This document shows, piece after piece, positions 9,669-17,704 of a stretch of DNA of 64,000 nucleotides. Numbering within the stretch: the first letter of the stretch is position 1; every line of letters begins with the position of its first letter. The stretch spans positions 744,001 through 808,000 of the forward strand of contig NZ_FPBC01000001.1 of assembly GCF_900116605.1 (NCBI RefSeq), written 5' to 3'. A program made the position numbers and the translations under genes. Origin of the DNA: Pseudomonas marincola (GTDB taxonomy: Bacteria > Pseudomonadota > Gammaproteobacteria > Pseudomonadales > Pseudomonadaceae). Below the pieces are notes generated by a model. That model was not told the DNA's origin and ran no database searches. It saw only the letters and a program-made list of their open reading frames with translations.

Positions 9669-12305
9669 TTATCCAGTGTTGCGCAAACCCGCCGCAATAC
9701 CCGCAACGCTCACCAGCAAAGCCTGTTCCAGAGGGCTGTCTGCGGTACTTTCGCGCATTCTCGAGCGTGCCAAAAGCTCGGCCTGAAGCAAATGCAGGGG
9801 ATCGAGATAGGTATTGCGCACACTGATCGAGGCCAGGGTCACCGGCGAGTGACCCAGCAGCCGGGACTGGCCAGTCAGCTCCAAAACAGCCGCGCACGCC
9901 TGCGACAATAGGTCGCGCAAATGATCGCCCAGCGGTCGCAAATCCGCACTCACCAACCGCTCATCGTAGAGTTTTGCGATGTCGGCGTCCGCTTTACTGA
10001 GGACCATTTCGAGCATGTCGATGCGCGTCCGGAAGAACGGCCAGTGCTCACGCATGTGCCGGAGCAAATCGCCTTCGCCGCGCTCAATCGCCTTGCCCAG
10101 TGCATGATCCCAGCCCAGCCAGGCCGGTAACATCAGTCGCGTCTGGGTCCAGGCAAATATCCACGGAATCGCCCGCAAACTCTCAATGCCGCCCGCCCGA
10201 CGCTTGGCCGGGCGACTGCCGAGCGGCAAACGTCCCAATTCCTGCTCAGGCGTGGCCTGACGGAAATACTCGACAAATTGCGGATGGCTGCGCACCACGC
10301 CCCGGTATCCCTCAACGCCATCTGCCGACAAGCGGTCCATCATTTCCCGCCATTGCTGCTCGGGAGCAGGCGGAGGCAGCAAGGTGGCTTCAAGCACCGC
10401 CGACAGATAAAGGTTGAGGTTCTGCTCGGCAATTCTCGGCAGGCCAAACTTGAAGCGAATCATCTCGCCTTGCTCAGTGGTACGAAAACGCCCATTCACC
10501 GAACCCGGCGGCTGCGAAAGGATCGCCGCATGAGCAGGACCGCCGCCCCGCCCAACCGTGCCACCACGGCCATGGAACAACAACAATTCAACCTGATGCG
10601 CTGCACACACCTGCACCAGACTTTCCTGCGCTCGGTACTGCGCCCAGGCGGCTGCGGTTGTGCCCGCATCCTTGGAGGAGTCGGAATAGCCGATCATCAC
10701 TTCCTGCGGCCCGCTGAGCCGCGCGCGGTAACTTTCCAGATCGAGCAATTGATCGATCACAGCGCCGGCGTTGTTCAGATCTGCCAGTGTTTCAAACAGC
10801 GGCACCACCCGGATCGGCCGCTGCAATCCCGCTTCTTTAAGCAGCAGTTGCACCGCCAGTACATCCGAGCCTGCACCCGCCATCGAAATAACATAAGAAC
10901 CCAATGAGGCCTCGGGCGCGGCGGCGACTTCTCGGCAGGTTGCCAGCACCTCGGCGGTATCGGCTTCTGGTTTGAAATGCGCGGGCAACAGTGGCCGACG
11001 ACTGTCCAGCTCGGTTTGCAGGAACTTCAGCCGCGCCGGCTCATCCCAGTCGGCGTAACGACCCAGCCCCAGATATTCGGTGATTTCAGTCAGTGCGGCG
11101 GTGTGCCGGCTGGAATCCTGGCGGACATCGAGGCGCACCAGGAACAAGCCAAAGGTGGCCACCCGACGCAGACAATCGAGCAGCGGCCCGTCGGCGATCA
11201 CGCCCATGCCGCACTCATGCAGTGAGCGGTAGCAGAGCGCCAGCGGCGCCATCAGTTGCTCGTTGTCCTGCAGCACAGCAAGCGGCGCAGGCACTTCGCG
11301 GGTGAGTGAAGCGTGCGCCCAGTTACGTGTTTCACGCAGGCGGTCACGCAGCAGTTTCAGCTGCGCGCGATACGGCTCAGCCGTTTTGCCGACGACAGAA
11401 CACAACTCATCGCTGGCCTGCTGCATGGAAAGCTCGGACGCCAGTTCATCGACATCACGCAGGTAAAGATCTGTCGCCATCCAGCGCGCCAGCAGCAAGA
11501 CTTCACGGGTCACGGGGGCGGTTACATTGGGGTTGCCGTCGCGGTCACCGCCCATCCATGAGGCAAACCGGATTGGCGCCGCCTCGATAGGTAAGCGTTT
11601 TCCGGTGGCGGCCAGCAGTTGCTGATCGGTTTTTCGCAAGAACTGCGGCACTGCCTGCCACAGCGAGTGTTCGATAACCGCAAAGCCCCACTTGGCCTCA
11701 TCAATCGGCGTTGGTCGCACCCGACGAATCTCTTCGGTGTGCCAGGCCTCAGAAATCAACCGCTGCAAACGCTGCTGCACTTGCTCGCGCTCCTCGGGCA
11801 GCAGGTCATCGTGATCCTGGGCAGCCAACTGCGCGGCGATTGCATCGTATTTTTGGATAAGCGTGCGGCGTGCCACCTCGGTCGGATGCGCCGTCAGCAC
11901 CAGCTCAATATCGAGCGAGGCGATCTGTTCAGCCAGTGCGGCGCTTTGATGCCCGCTGGCCAGCAGGCGCTGGAGGAGTTCCGGCAGCACGCAATCGGCC
12001 AGTTGTTCTGGCTCATCGGCGCTGCGCCGGCGGATACAGTGATATTGCTCGGCAATGTTGGCCAGATTGAGGAACTGGTTGAAGGCGCGGGCAACTGGCA
12101 GCAACTCGTCGTCGTTCAGGCTGTCGAGGGTCTCACTGAGCTGCTGAGCGCCTTTGGCAGAGCCTTGACGGGCGGCCTTGGCACCTTTGCGAATGCGCTC
12201 GATCTTCTCCAGAAATGCATCGCCACGCTGGTCGCGAATGGTATCGCCAAGCAACTCTCCGAGTTGATGAACATCTTCGCGCAGTCGTACGTCGATCTCA
12301 GCCAT
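9669..12305 (-). CDS. ppc: Phosphoenolpyruvate carboxylase
   Basis: This enzyme carboxylates PEP to oxaloacetate, refilling the TCA cycle. At 878 residues it is normal for the bacterial form. Hallmarks are visible: [14 protein letters not shown] with the catalytic His around residue 138, [14 protein letters not shown], and [16 protein letters not shown] with the Gly-rich loop and essential Arg/Lys/His. It ends with the usual ...[10 protein letters not shown], the C-terminal glycine tail that reaches the active site. Predicted control is allosteric (acetyl-CoA, aspartate). A small plus-strand ORF diverges from its 5' side at 12490. Confidence 0.97.
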   Translation of the reverse strand: MAEIDVRLREDVHQLGELLGDTIRDQRGDAFLEKIERIRKGAKAARQGSAKGAQQLSETLDSLNDDELLPVARAFNQFLNLANIAEQYHCIRRRSADEPEQLADCVLPELLQRLLASGHQSAALAEQIASLDIELVLTAHPTEVARRTLIQKYDAIAAQLAAQDHDDLLPEEREQVQQRLQRLISEAWHTEEIRRVRPTPIDEAKWGFAVIEHSLWQAVPQFLRKTDQQLLAATGKRLPIEAAPIRFASWMGGDRDGNPNVTAPVTREVLLLARWMATDLYLRDVDELASELSMQQASDELCSVVGKTAEPYRAQLKLLRDRLRETRNWAHASLTREVPAPLAVLQDNEQLMAPLALCYRSLHECGMGVIADGPLLDCLRRVATFGLFLVRLDVRQDSSRHTAALTEITEYLGLGRYADWDEPARLKFLQTELDSRRPLLPAHFKPEADTAEVLATCREVAAAPEASLGSYVISMAGAGSDVLAVQLLLKEAGLQRPIRVVPLFETLADLNNAGAVIDQLLDLESYRARLSGPQEVMIGYSDSSKDAGTTAAAWAQYRAQESLVQVCAAHQVELLLFHGRGGTVGRGGGPAHAAILSQPPGSVNGRFRTTEQGEMIRFKFGLPRIAEQNLNLYLSAVLEATLLPPPAPEQQWREMMDRLSADGVEGYRGVVRSHPQFVEYFRQATPEQELGRLPLGSRPAKRRAGGIESLRAIPWIFAWTQTRLMLPAWLGWDHALGKAIERGEGDLLRHMREHWPFFRTRIDMLEMVLSKADADIAKLYDERLVSADLRPLGDHLRDLLSQACAAVLELTGQSRLLGHSPVTLASISVRNTYLDPLHLLQAELLARSRMRESTADSPLEQALLVSVAGIAAGLRNTG

Positions 12306-12489
12306 GCCAGAACCTCCTGCAAATCCATGTATGCCAAGAGTGCACAGCGCGGCGCGTTCTTACAAGAGTGCGACAGCTGTCGGCATATCCGCTGCGTTAG
12401 AACTAATCTTGCAGATGACGACTCCAAAAGAACGTTAACACCCGCGTAATCACACACGCCTACCACGAATAGGCTAAGGATTGAGCTGA

Positions 12490-12633
12490 ATGAAAATTCG
12501 CGAACCAATACACCATTGGGAACATAACGCCAAAGGCAGTGATGTCGTTGCTACTGCCGAGATTGGCGATCCGCTCCATGACAAAGACGGGCAAGCGTTA
12601 GGAAAAACTGAATATCTCCTGAAAGCTGCATGA
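12490..12633 (+). pseudogene. 47-codon ORF, probable internally deleted 'pili tip component'-like protein
   Basis: The ORF starts MKIREPIHHWEHNAKG and continues SDVVATAEIGDPLHDKDG before stopping at 12631. AAGGA lies nine bases upstream of the ATG, so it could still be translated. Its N-terminus resembles the first residues of the intact 109-residue protein at 12722 (FRDMLNNWESKSQE). Its second half aligns with that protein's C-terminal part (KGQEVIRIEEGEEIYADAG against KGSDVVATAEIGDPLHDKDG). The roughly 50 residues between those two blocks are missing, suggesting an internal deletion. It could instead be a genuine micro-protein; the function of the family is unknown. Confidence 0.45.
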
Positions 12634-12721
12634 CACGCAGCCTACCGATCACCCAACAGCCGTGATCCTGAAAGGCAGCCACACCGTTTAAGAACAAACC
12701 CAGCCAAGCAGGAGATTTCAT

Positions 12722-13051
12722 ATGACCACTTTCAGAGACATGTTGAACAACTGGGAATCCAAGTCGCAGGAAGCCAGTGAGCGGGTTGAATTCACCCTCA
12801 CTATGCACAAGCATGACCTGGTCAAAATCAAAGCCTTCGCCAAAGCTTATGGACTGGACGAAGCCACCATCACCGAAGACCTGATCCGCTCGGCCATTAA
12901 AGAAGCGGAACAGGCTATGCCCTACGTAAAAGGCCAAGAGGTCATCAGGATCGAAGAAGGCGAAGAGATTTATGCCGATGCCGGCAAAACCCCATTATTC
13001 GTGGAAGCCGAGCAGGCGATTTCTCACGAGATGCATATGAAAAGTCAGTGA
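12722..13051 (+). CDS. Small hypothetical protein, 'type 1 pili tip component'-like family
   Basis: This 109-residue cytoplasmic-looking protein has no signal peptide and is acidic. AGGAG sits seven bases before the ATG. It has an N-terminal amphipathic segment (FRDMLNNWESKSQEAS), an HTH-sized helical middle (LVKIKAFAKAYGLDEATITEDLIRSAIKEAEQ) that looks like a ribbon-helix-helix-style dimer module, and a tail YVKGQEVIRIEEGEEIYADAG followed by KTPLF. The tail matches small Pseudomonas proteins often labelled 'type 1 pili tip component' or 'pilin assembly', a name with little support that I know of. Broken relatives lie on both sides (12490 and 14650). A DNA- or protein-binding role is possible but unproven. 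Confidence 0.6.
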   Translation: MTTFRDMLNNWESKSQEASERVEFTLTMHKHDLVKIKAFAKAYGLDEATITEDLIRSAIKEAEQAMPYVKGQEVIRIEEGEEIYADAGKTPLFVEAEQAISHEMHMKSQ

Positions 13052-13070
13052 CTAATCAATTGCACTCGAC

Positions 13071-13113
13071 TTGGCCGATACGAGGCATATTTCGATAGGC
13101 TGAGATCGGCCAA
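13071..13113. repeat. Inverted repeat at the border of the AT-richer island
   Basis: TTGGCCGAT and ATCGGCCAA are perfect 9-bp inverted arms separated by 25 bases, 20 bases after the preceding stop codon. It may serve as a terminator stem or mark the island edge; no T-run follows. Confidence 0.4.
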
Positions 13114-13166
13114 TAGCGGTCATCTAGTGACTATGGCACCATGGAAGATTCACACTTCGCCACGCC

Positions 13167-13246
13167 ATTTAACCTTGGATTAAGGGGCGAGCGTCAGCGA
13201 GTCCAGTCCACGCTTATTGGGGCGCTTTGGAATTGCCTTGCTATAC
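13167..13246 (-). repeat. attC-like recombination site C (80 bp)
   Basis: Read on the minus strand it begins CGTATAGCAAGGC just after the stop of the 115-residue gene. It contains GGACTCGCTGACGCTCGCCCC and ends GTTAAAT, which fits the attC right core GTTRRRY at every position. The left core GTATAGC fits RYYYAAC only 5/7. Length and placement directly 3' of a promoterless gene are as expected for an integron cassette site. Site A at 14361 starts with the same ten bases (CGTATAGCAA). Confidence 0.5.
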
Positions 13247-13248
13247 GC

Positions 13249-13596
13249 TTAGTCTGGTTTTGTTTGAATAATGGTCATATTTTTAGCATTAGCTATTAAT
13301 ACCGTGACTTCTTTCTCTGAGAAGCCCTCAAGGTGAAAAACTTCATTATCTTTAGTATTAAGGATTACTTTACGAGATGCTTTGTTTTTTAACCACTGAA
13401 CGACCACTGCCGCAATGGATGGCGCCAAAGACAAACCTGAAAGAGCTTTAATTATCTCTAGCGTCTCACCGGTAGCAAGAACGGTACCCGGAGGAAAATG
13501 GTTTACCTTGCTGCAAGGAATATCGTATTTGTCCAAAAGCGCAGTAAAATCATCAGCTCCATTTTTAAATAATCTAACTTCTAGTGCTTCGTCCAT
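13249..13596 (-). CDS. Hypothetical protein, possibly EACC1-like, in a cassette-like unit
   Basis: The product is 115 residues, without a signal peptide. N-terminal residues 1-45 hold an EVRLFKNGADDF...LLDKYDI segment. A helix LAPSIAAVVVQWLKNKASRKV is followed by a short strand pair (ILNTKDNEVFHLEGFSEKEVTVLIANA). The order of hydrophobic helix, W-L, basic turn, T-K-D, then G-x-S-x-x-E-V resembles 'effector-associated constant component 1' proteins described in bacterial conflict systems. That is a pattern-level impression, not a match I could test. The gene is AT-richer than its surroundings, on the same strand as the HhH-GPD gene, and flanked by attC-like sites. It has no visible promoter of its own. 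Confidence 0.55.
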   Translation of the reverse strand: MDEALEVRLFKNGADDFTALLDKYDIPCSKVNHFPPGTVLATGETLEIIKALSGLSLAPSIAAVVVQWLKNKASRKVILNTKDNEVFHLEGFSEKEVTVLIANAKNMTIIQTKPD

Positions 13597-13597
13597 T

Positions 13598-13671
13598 CCT
13601 TAACTCCATCCGTCGTGATCCATAAAGCTGCGCTCTACGGAAATTTGTCCGGCAGCATCGCTTTGTTAGGC
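13598..13671 (-). repeat. attC-like recombination site B (74 bp)
   Basis: On the minus strand it begins GCCTAAC, a perfect RYYYAAC core that overlaps the TAA stop of the HhH-GPD gene, as is usual in gene cassettes. AAAGCGATGCTGCCGGACAAATTTCCG follows in two attC-typical blocks. It ends GTTAAGG, 6/7 to GTTRRRY, two bases before the ATG of the next gene. The right half pairs poorly with the left, so the site may be decayed. Confidence 0.5.
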
Positions 13672-14346
13672 CTTCGCGATCTCTCGCTCGAAGTCATCTC
13701 TGAAATTGTACATCAACCGATCTAACTCCCAACCGTTGAGGCCGGCTGCTCCCGCTACGTCAAGAAAAAAATCTTCATGCTCTTGATATTTTATGAAATT
13801 CAGACCTAATGTCTCAGAAATCGCCTTGATCCGCACATCAATGGCTATGCTATCTCTGAAATCTTCATGATAAACATCCATCATGATGTTTCTTGCATAT
13901 TTAGGCCCTATGCCTGGAAGTTGCTGAAGAAATTTCATTTTCCCATCGCGACCTTCTGCTGAAAGAAGTTTTTGTTTTGCTTGTTTCAACCCACCCAGAT
14001 CCTTTAGAGCTTTAAAGCAACTAAGAATAAAACCAGCTTTTCTATCTGGCATTCTGATCTTAGCAACTCGGCAAACTGATTTAACAACTTCCTCCCTTTC
14101 CTCATCACTCAAGCCAGAGAGTGCATCAAAAGTAACTTGATTATAATTATCTTTATTACCGATAAGCCCTTCCCAGCCAGACGACCTTCCCATTGTTGAG
14201 AAGCTTTGGAGTAAGAAATGCCACAAAAAATCATCTCGTTCAATTTCGGAGTATTTTTTCTTCAATGAATCGAGATACTCTGCATTCTGCTCGTATATAT
14301 TTCTTGCGATAGTCGCCAGCTTGGCAACTTCTACTTTGTATGGCAT
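13666..14346 (-). CDS. HhH-GPD superfamily DNA glycosylase-like protein
   Basis: The preferred start at 14346 (MPYKVEVAK) has GAGGAAG just upstream and gives 226 residues; two upstream in-frame ATGs (14355, 14385) lack a good ribosome site. Residues 140-154 form a helix-hairpin-helix (LQQLPGIGPKYARNI) with Lys149 at the position of the catalytic lysine of endonuclease III. Asp170 in SIAIDVRIKAI matches the conserved Asp after the HhH. There is no C-terminal Cys cluster, so no iron-sulfur domain. A base-excision glycosylase or lyase acting on damaged or modified DNA is the likely role; the substrate is unknown. The gene is AT-richer than its flanks and sits between attC-like sites, suggesting transfer. 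Confidence 0.75.
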   Translation of the reverse strand: MPYKVEVAKLATIARNIYEQNAEYLDSLKKKYSEIERDDFLWHFLLQSFSTMGRSSGWEGLIGNKDNYNQVTFDALSGLSDEEREEVVKSVCRVAKIRMPDRKAGFILSCFKALKDLGGLKQAKQKLLSAEGRDGKMKFLQQLPGIGPKYARNIMMDVYHEDFRDSIAIDVRIKAISETLGLNFIKYQEHEDFFLDVAGAAGLNGWELDRLMYNFRDDFEREIAKA

Positions 14347-14360
14347 GTGCTTCCTCATAG

Positions 14361-14437
14361 GACTAACGATAATGTTAAGGGGCATGCTTTAGCCCGCCCC
14401 TGTGAATGAAATGAGCGTTTTGAGCGCATTGCTATAC
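14361..14437 (-). repeat. attC-like recombination site A (77 bp)
   Basis: On the minus strand it begins CGTATAGCAATGCGCTC, sharing CGTATAGCAA with site C. It has a palindromic centre (GGGGC...GCCCC around 14380-14394) and ends CGTTAGTCC, 6/7 to the attC right core. It lies 15 bases upstream of the HhH-GPD start, where a preceding cassette's attC would be. Confidence 0.45.
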
Positions 14438-14649
14438 GAGTCCACACGATATCTTGTTGTCTGTGTGTGTCGAGTTGAATCGACCCAGTTTTCCTAGACA
14501 CAAAATGCCCCCTCAAGGCTGATTGCTGCCATACACTTCAGGCTAAAGTCTGCCGTATGCAGTCAGCAGATTATCTCTAGAAAACTCGGGACGAATTACT
14601 GCAGTCCGGAATTGATAGCCAATATCCATCAACATAAAACAATCGATAA

Positions 14650-14820
14650 TTCGAACTTCGACCAACGCCTAAGGAAGTCGGCCCGACGCCACGTTTTCTG
14701 GCGCTGTCACGCAAACTCCTGCACACGCAGGCAGAACCACTCGACAACGCCGAGCACCAGCATTTACAGCCTTCAGCCACCCCCTCCATGCGGCGTGTGT
14801 GGCTGAACGGCGGCGTTTAA
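14650..14820 (+). pseudogene. C-terminal fragment of a 'pili tip component'-like gene
   Basis: The frame from 14650 to the TAA at 14818 encodes ...PKEVGPTPRFLALSRKLL followed by a His/Gln-rich tail ending VWLNGGV. There is no start codon before the conserved block and a stop lies just upstream (14647). G-x-T-P-x-F matches ADAGKTPLF of the intact protein at 12722, and joins naturally onto the GDPLHD end of the fragment at 12490. It therefore looks like the cut-off 3' end of a gene of that family. The 14438-14649 stretch before it holds no gene I can support. Its stop overlaps the end of the convergent gene at 14817. Confidence 0.5.
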
Positions 14821-15143
14821 GGCATTACCTTGGTTGGGGTTTCCTGGCCAATGCAATGCACGGCTTGTTTGCGTGAGTCGACCAGCACGCCAGAGAGGCC
14901 CTTCTGCTCGGTATCAAACAACACCAGCACGCCATCGATGCACTGAGCCACCTGACTGGCGGGCTTGAGCGAGATTTTGTAGTCCTCGCCCGGCACTGTC
15001 TTGAGCATGGTGAATTCGGAAAGCAGCAGTGCGTCCTGCTCTTTGGCGAAGTGCACATAGCCGTAGTAAGAAAGAATTGCGATGGTCGCGCAGACGCTAC
15101 CAATGGCAGTGAGAATCAGCGGGATTGGGTCACGTTCACTCAT
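14817..15143 (-). CDS. Conserved single-pass membrane protein of unknown function
   Basis: The 108-residue protein has a short charged start (MSERDP), one membrane helix at about residues 8-30 (LILTAIGSVCATIAILSYYGYVHF), and a soluble domain. That domain contains VAQCIDGVLVLFDTEQKGLSGVLVDSRKQAVHC with two cysteines. Its ATG overlaps the stop of the upstream hydrolase gene (ATGA), so the two are translationally coupled. I recall a similar protein beside the same hydrolase in P. aeruginosa. The soluble part is probably periplasmic. No function is known to me. Confidence 0.75.
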   Translation of the reverse strand: MSERDPIPLILTAIGSVCATIAILSYYGYVHFAKEQDALLLSEFTMLKTVPGEDYKISLKPASQVAQCIDGVLVLFDTEQKGLSGVLVDSRKQAVHCIGQETPTKVMP

Positions 15144-16018
15144 TGTGGGCTCTCAGGGTCAGGAACTTCAGCCAAACGGCGCAGGCCGGTGAATCCGCGC
15201 GGATCGCTCATAAACAGCAGCATCACCTGGCGCCATGTCGGGTCGGCAAATGTTTGCACATGATTGCCACGGGTTGGCTGGAACACCCGTGGCGGCGGCG
15301 CAGCTTGATACAAACTGACGCCGTTGGAAAGAGGCACAACCGGATCATCAATGCTGTGGAAGATCAGTAACGGCACGCCAGTTAGCTGCGGCATGGCCTT
15401 GATGGCGCTGTCGCCATCGGGCACAAACCAACTTAGCGGCACCTGTAACGGCCATGTTAGCCATGCATTACCCAGTGCGAATTGAGCGACATCACGATAA
15501 CTGGCCGGTACGCCATCGAGCACCAGCGCCTTGAGTTTTTTACGCTGCTGCGGTTGCTCGGTCAGATAATGCACGGCCATCGCGCCACCCAAGCTCTGTC
15601 CGAGCAGAAACAGCGGCTTGCCAGCGACTTCCGGGGCTTGATCGAGCCATGCAAATGCCGCTTCTATATCTTCGTACACCGCCGGTAAGGACGGCGTACC
15701 GGCGGAGGTGCCAAAGCCGCGATAATCCAGCATCAGCACTTGGTAACCCTGTTCCGGCAGCCAGAATGGCCCGCCCAGATGCGCCGCCATATTGCCGCCA
15801 TTGCCGTGAAGGTAGAGCACCGTACCTTGCACATCGGTTCCCGCCTTGGCCGGCAGCCACCATGCGCTCAAGCGCGTACCGTCGGCGGCCACAAGGCTGA
15901 CATCACGGTATTCAAGCTTGGCAGCAGCCGGTGTGTAAGCCAGATGCTTATCGGGATAGAACAGCAACTCGCTGCAGCCTTGCAGCAGCAACAGCGCCAG
16001 CAGCCAGACGAGGCGCAT
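15140..16018 (-). CDS. Alpha/beta hydrolase lipoprotein
   Basis: The start at 16018 ([15 protein letters not shown]) gives a lipoprotein signal with lipobox LLQG-C at residue 15; an upstream in-frame ATG at 16111 would bury it, so 16018 is preferred (292 residues). The start forms TAATG with the AIM24 stop. The hydrolase domain shows VLYLHGNGGNMAAH (oxyanion region), FLLGQSLGGAMA with the nucleophile elbow GQSLG, FHSIDDPVVP with the acid, and a late GNHVQTF with the His. It resembles Bem46-like serine hydrolases. It is likely anchored on the periplasmic side of a membrane; the substrate is unknown. Confidence 0.88.
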   Translation of the reverse strand: MRLVWLLALLLLQGCSELLFYPDKHLAYTPAAAKLEYRDVSLVAADGTRLSAWWLPAKAGTDVQGTVLYLHGNGGNMAAHLGGPFWLPEQGYQVLMLDYRGFGTSAGTPSLPAVYEDIEAAFAWLDQAPEVAGKPLFLLGQSLGGAMAVHYLTEQPQQRKKLKALVLDGVPASYRDVAQFALGNAWLTWPLQVPLSWFVPDGDSAIKAMPQLTGVPLLIFHSIDDPVVPLSNGVSLYQAAPPPRVFQPTRGNHVQTFADPTWRQVMLLFMSDPRGFTGLRRLAEVPDPESPQ

Positions 16019-16764
16019 TATTTGCCACCTGTGCGCACTTCCTCGCGGGCCTTGTAGGTGGCCTCGTAAACGCGCTCGGCCAGCCGGGAAAATGGCAGGC
16101 TTTGAATCCATACGGTGCCAGTGCCCTTGAGCGTAGCCAGCCAGATGCCCTCGCCGCCGAACAGCATGCTTTTCAGGCCACCCGCCAGTTTGATGTTGTA
16201 ATCAATGCCCTCACTGAACGCCACCAGGCAACCGGTATCGAGACGCAGCGTCTGATTGTTCAACTCTTTGCGGATGACAGCGCCGCCCGCATGCACAAAC
16301 ACCAGACCGTCGCCTTCGAGTTTTTGCAGGATGAAGCCCTCACCGCCAAAGAATCCGGCGCCAAGGCGCTTGCTGAAACTGATGCCAATCGAGGTGCCGC
16401 GAGCTGCACACAGAAACGCATCCTTCTGGCAATGCAACGTGCCGCCAACATCCGCCAACGAAATCGGCACCACCGTGCCTGGATAAGGGGCTGCAAACGC
16501 CACCCGCGCCTGCGTCTTACCGTCATTGGAGAAGTGCGTCATGAACAGCGACTCGCCGGTGACCATGCGCTTTCCGGCGCTCCACAACTTGCCCAGCACA
16601 CCCGTCGCGGAACCATCCCCCATGCGAGTCTCGAAACGTACATCTTCGGTCATGTAGTTCATCATCCCGGCCTCGGCAATCACCGTTTCACCCGGATCCA
16701 GAATGATCTCAACGCACTGCGCCGAGCTGCCGATGATTTCGTATTCGAGTTGATGGCTGTCCAT
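16018..16764 (-). CDS. AIM24 family protein (TIGR00266 type)
   Basis: This 248-residue protein begins [33 protein letters not shown], the standard AIM24 opening. [19 protein letters not shown] and [11 protein letters not shown] follow. Several Gly-rich strand repeats ([46 protein letters not shown]) reflect the double beta-helix-like fold. Bacterial members have no assigned biochemistry; the eukaryotic relative acts in mitochondria. It is the first gene of a tight set with the hydrolase lipoprotein and the membrane protein downstream. Confidence 0.9.
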   Translation of the reverse strand: MDSHQLEYEIIGSSAQCVEIILDPGETVIAEAGMMNYMTEDVRFETRMGDGSATGVLGKLWSAGKRMVTGESLFMTHFSNDGKTQARVAFAAPYPGTVVPISLADVGGTLHCQKDAFLCAARGTSIGISFSKRLGAGFFGGEGFILQKLEGDGLVFVHAGGAVIRKELNNQTLRLDTGCLVAFSEGIDYNIKLAGGLKSMLFGGEGIWLATLKGTGTVWIQSLPFSRLAERVYEATYKAREEVRTGGK

Positions 16765-16826
16765 AGAGCGTCCTTGTGTTCAGGCACCGGATTGACTGGG
16801 TCACAGACCGTGCGGGTCAGGCAATA

Positions 16827-17453
16827 CTATCGAACATAACCAATAATGGAAATGAAGTGTGACATCGAGCCTAACAATACAAACAGGTGCCAAATACCAT
16901 GACTGTGCCGCAGACTTATAACTTCATCCAACACATAAAAAATAATACCGACTGTATAAAACAATCCACCCGCCACTAACCAATAAAAACCCGCTGCGTG
17001 CAACGCCTGCTTCAAGGCGGTTAATTCCAGCGCGCAAGTCCAGCCCATTATCAAATAAATACTTATTTGCAGAATCTCGACCCGGTTCTTTTTGAATACA
17101 TCGATACAGATCCCGACCACCGCCATCGACCAGACAAAGATCAGCAGCTCCAGCCCATGGCTGTGCTCCAGCGAAACCAGCATGAACGGCGTGTAGGTCC
17201 CAGCGATCAGCAGATAGATCGCCACGTGATCGAGCTTGCGAAATATTCGCTTGAGCGTCGGCAGGTAGAAGCTGTGATACAGCGTGGAACACACATACAG
17301 AACAACCAAAGCAAAACCAAAAACTGCATAACTAATGGTTAGCTTTAAATCTTTCAGCATAACGCCAACTGCAATCAGCGCACCCAGCCCCACCAACGCA
17401 AAAACAGCACCGACCAAATGGGTAATGCTGTTAAATTTCTCACCGCTATACAT
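16827..17453 (-). CDS. trhA: Hemolysin III family (TrhA/YqfA) membrane protein
   Basis: This 208-residue PAQR-type protein has seven predicted membrane helices. Conserved metal-site pattern: Ser/His in LYVCSTLYHSF, Asp-His in FRKLDHVAIYLLIAGTYTPFML, and the closing H-x3-H in RHSHGIWHLFVLLG. Family members affect membrane energetics and fluidity; hydrolase activity is suspected from the eukaryotic receptors. 'Hemolysin' is a historical label and does not imply toxin activity. The coding region is locally AT-rich, as usual for membrane proteins. The 62-base gap to the AIM24 gene suggests possible co-transcription. Confidence 0.88.
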   Translation of the reverse strand: MYSGEKFNSITHLVGAVFALVGLGALIAVGVMLKDLKLTISYAVFGFALVVLYVCSTLYHSFYLPTLKRIFRKLDHVAIYLLIAGTYTPFMLVSLEHSHGLELLIFVWSMAVVGICIDVFKKNRVEILQISIYLIMGWTCALELTALKQALHAAGFYWLVAGGLFYTVGIIFYVLDEVISLRHSHGIWHLFVLLGSMSHFISIIGYVR

Positions 17454-17681
17454 TTATAATATCCATATTAAAATTCCAGGCTTCCAAAGCAAGGGTAAAT
17501 ATTGAAGCCAGTGCTGCCCCAAAGTTCACACTTTAAATGGTTACGATTGATATAAATCACCCGCCAAGGATGCAACGCGCGCAGGCCCGCCGGGGTACTT
17601 GTTAAAAGGCGCTGTTTACGATGAGTAAATGAGCATTTTCAACAGGCACTCCGGCGCAGTGGCAGCCAGCGCAGCAGCCCG

Positions 17682-17702
17682 CCATCCGCCATCCGCCATC
17701 CG
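17682..17702. repeat. Three tandem 7-bp repeats (CCATCCG)
   Basis: CCATCCG occurs three times without spacing immediately before the end of the gene at 17705. It is a candidate slippage site lying just outside the coding region. The rest of the 250-base gap up to 17453 shows no gene. Confidence 0.7.
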
Positions 17703-17704
17703 CC

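Noticed and set aside
14455-14600. Possible insertion-sequence end (motif CCCAGTTTTCCTAGACA near 14490)
   Set aside because: It recalls terminal sequences of some IS3-type elements, but there is no partner inverted repeat, target duplication or transposase fragment nearby that I can support.
14577-14806. Overlapping short open frames on both strands
   Set aside because: No start with a ribosome site. The only frame with recognisable protein sequence is the plus-strand fragment ending at 14820, listed as a pseudogene.
16827-17453. Hemolysin III as a virulence toxin
   Set aside because: The name is historical; the protein is a PAQR/TrhA membrane protein common in harmless bacteria.
17682-17702. 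Three CCATCCG units as the beginning of a CRISPR or regulatory array
   Set aside because: Seven-base units with no spacers and only three copies; a simple slippage repeat.
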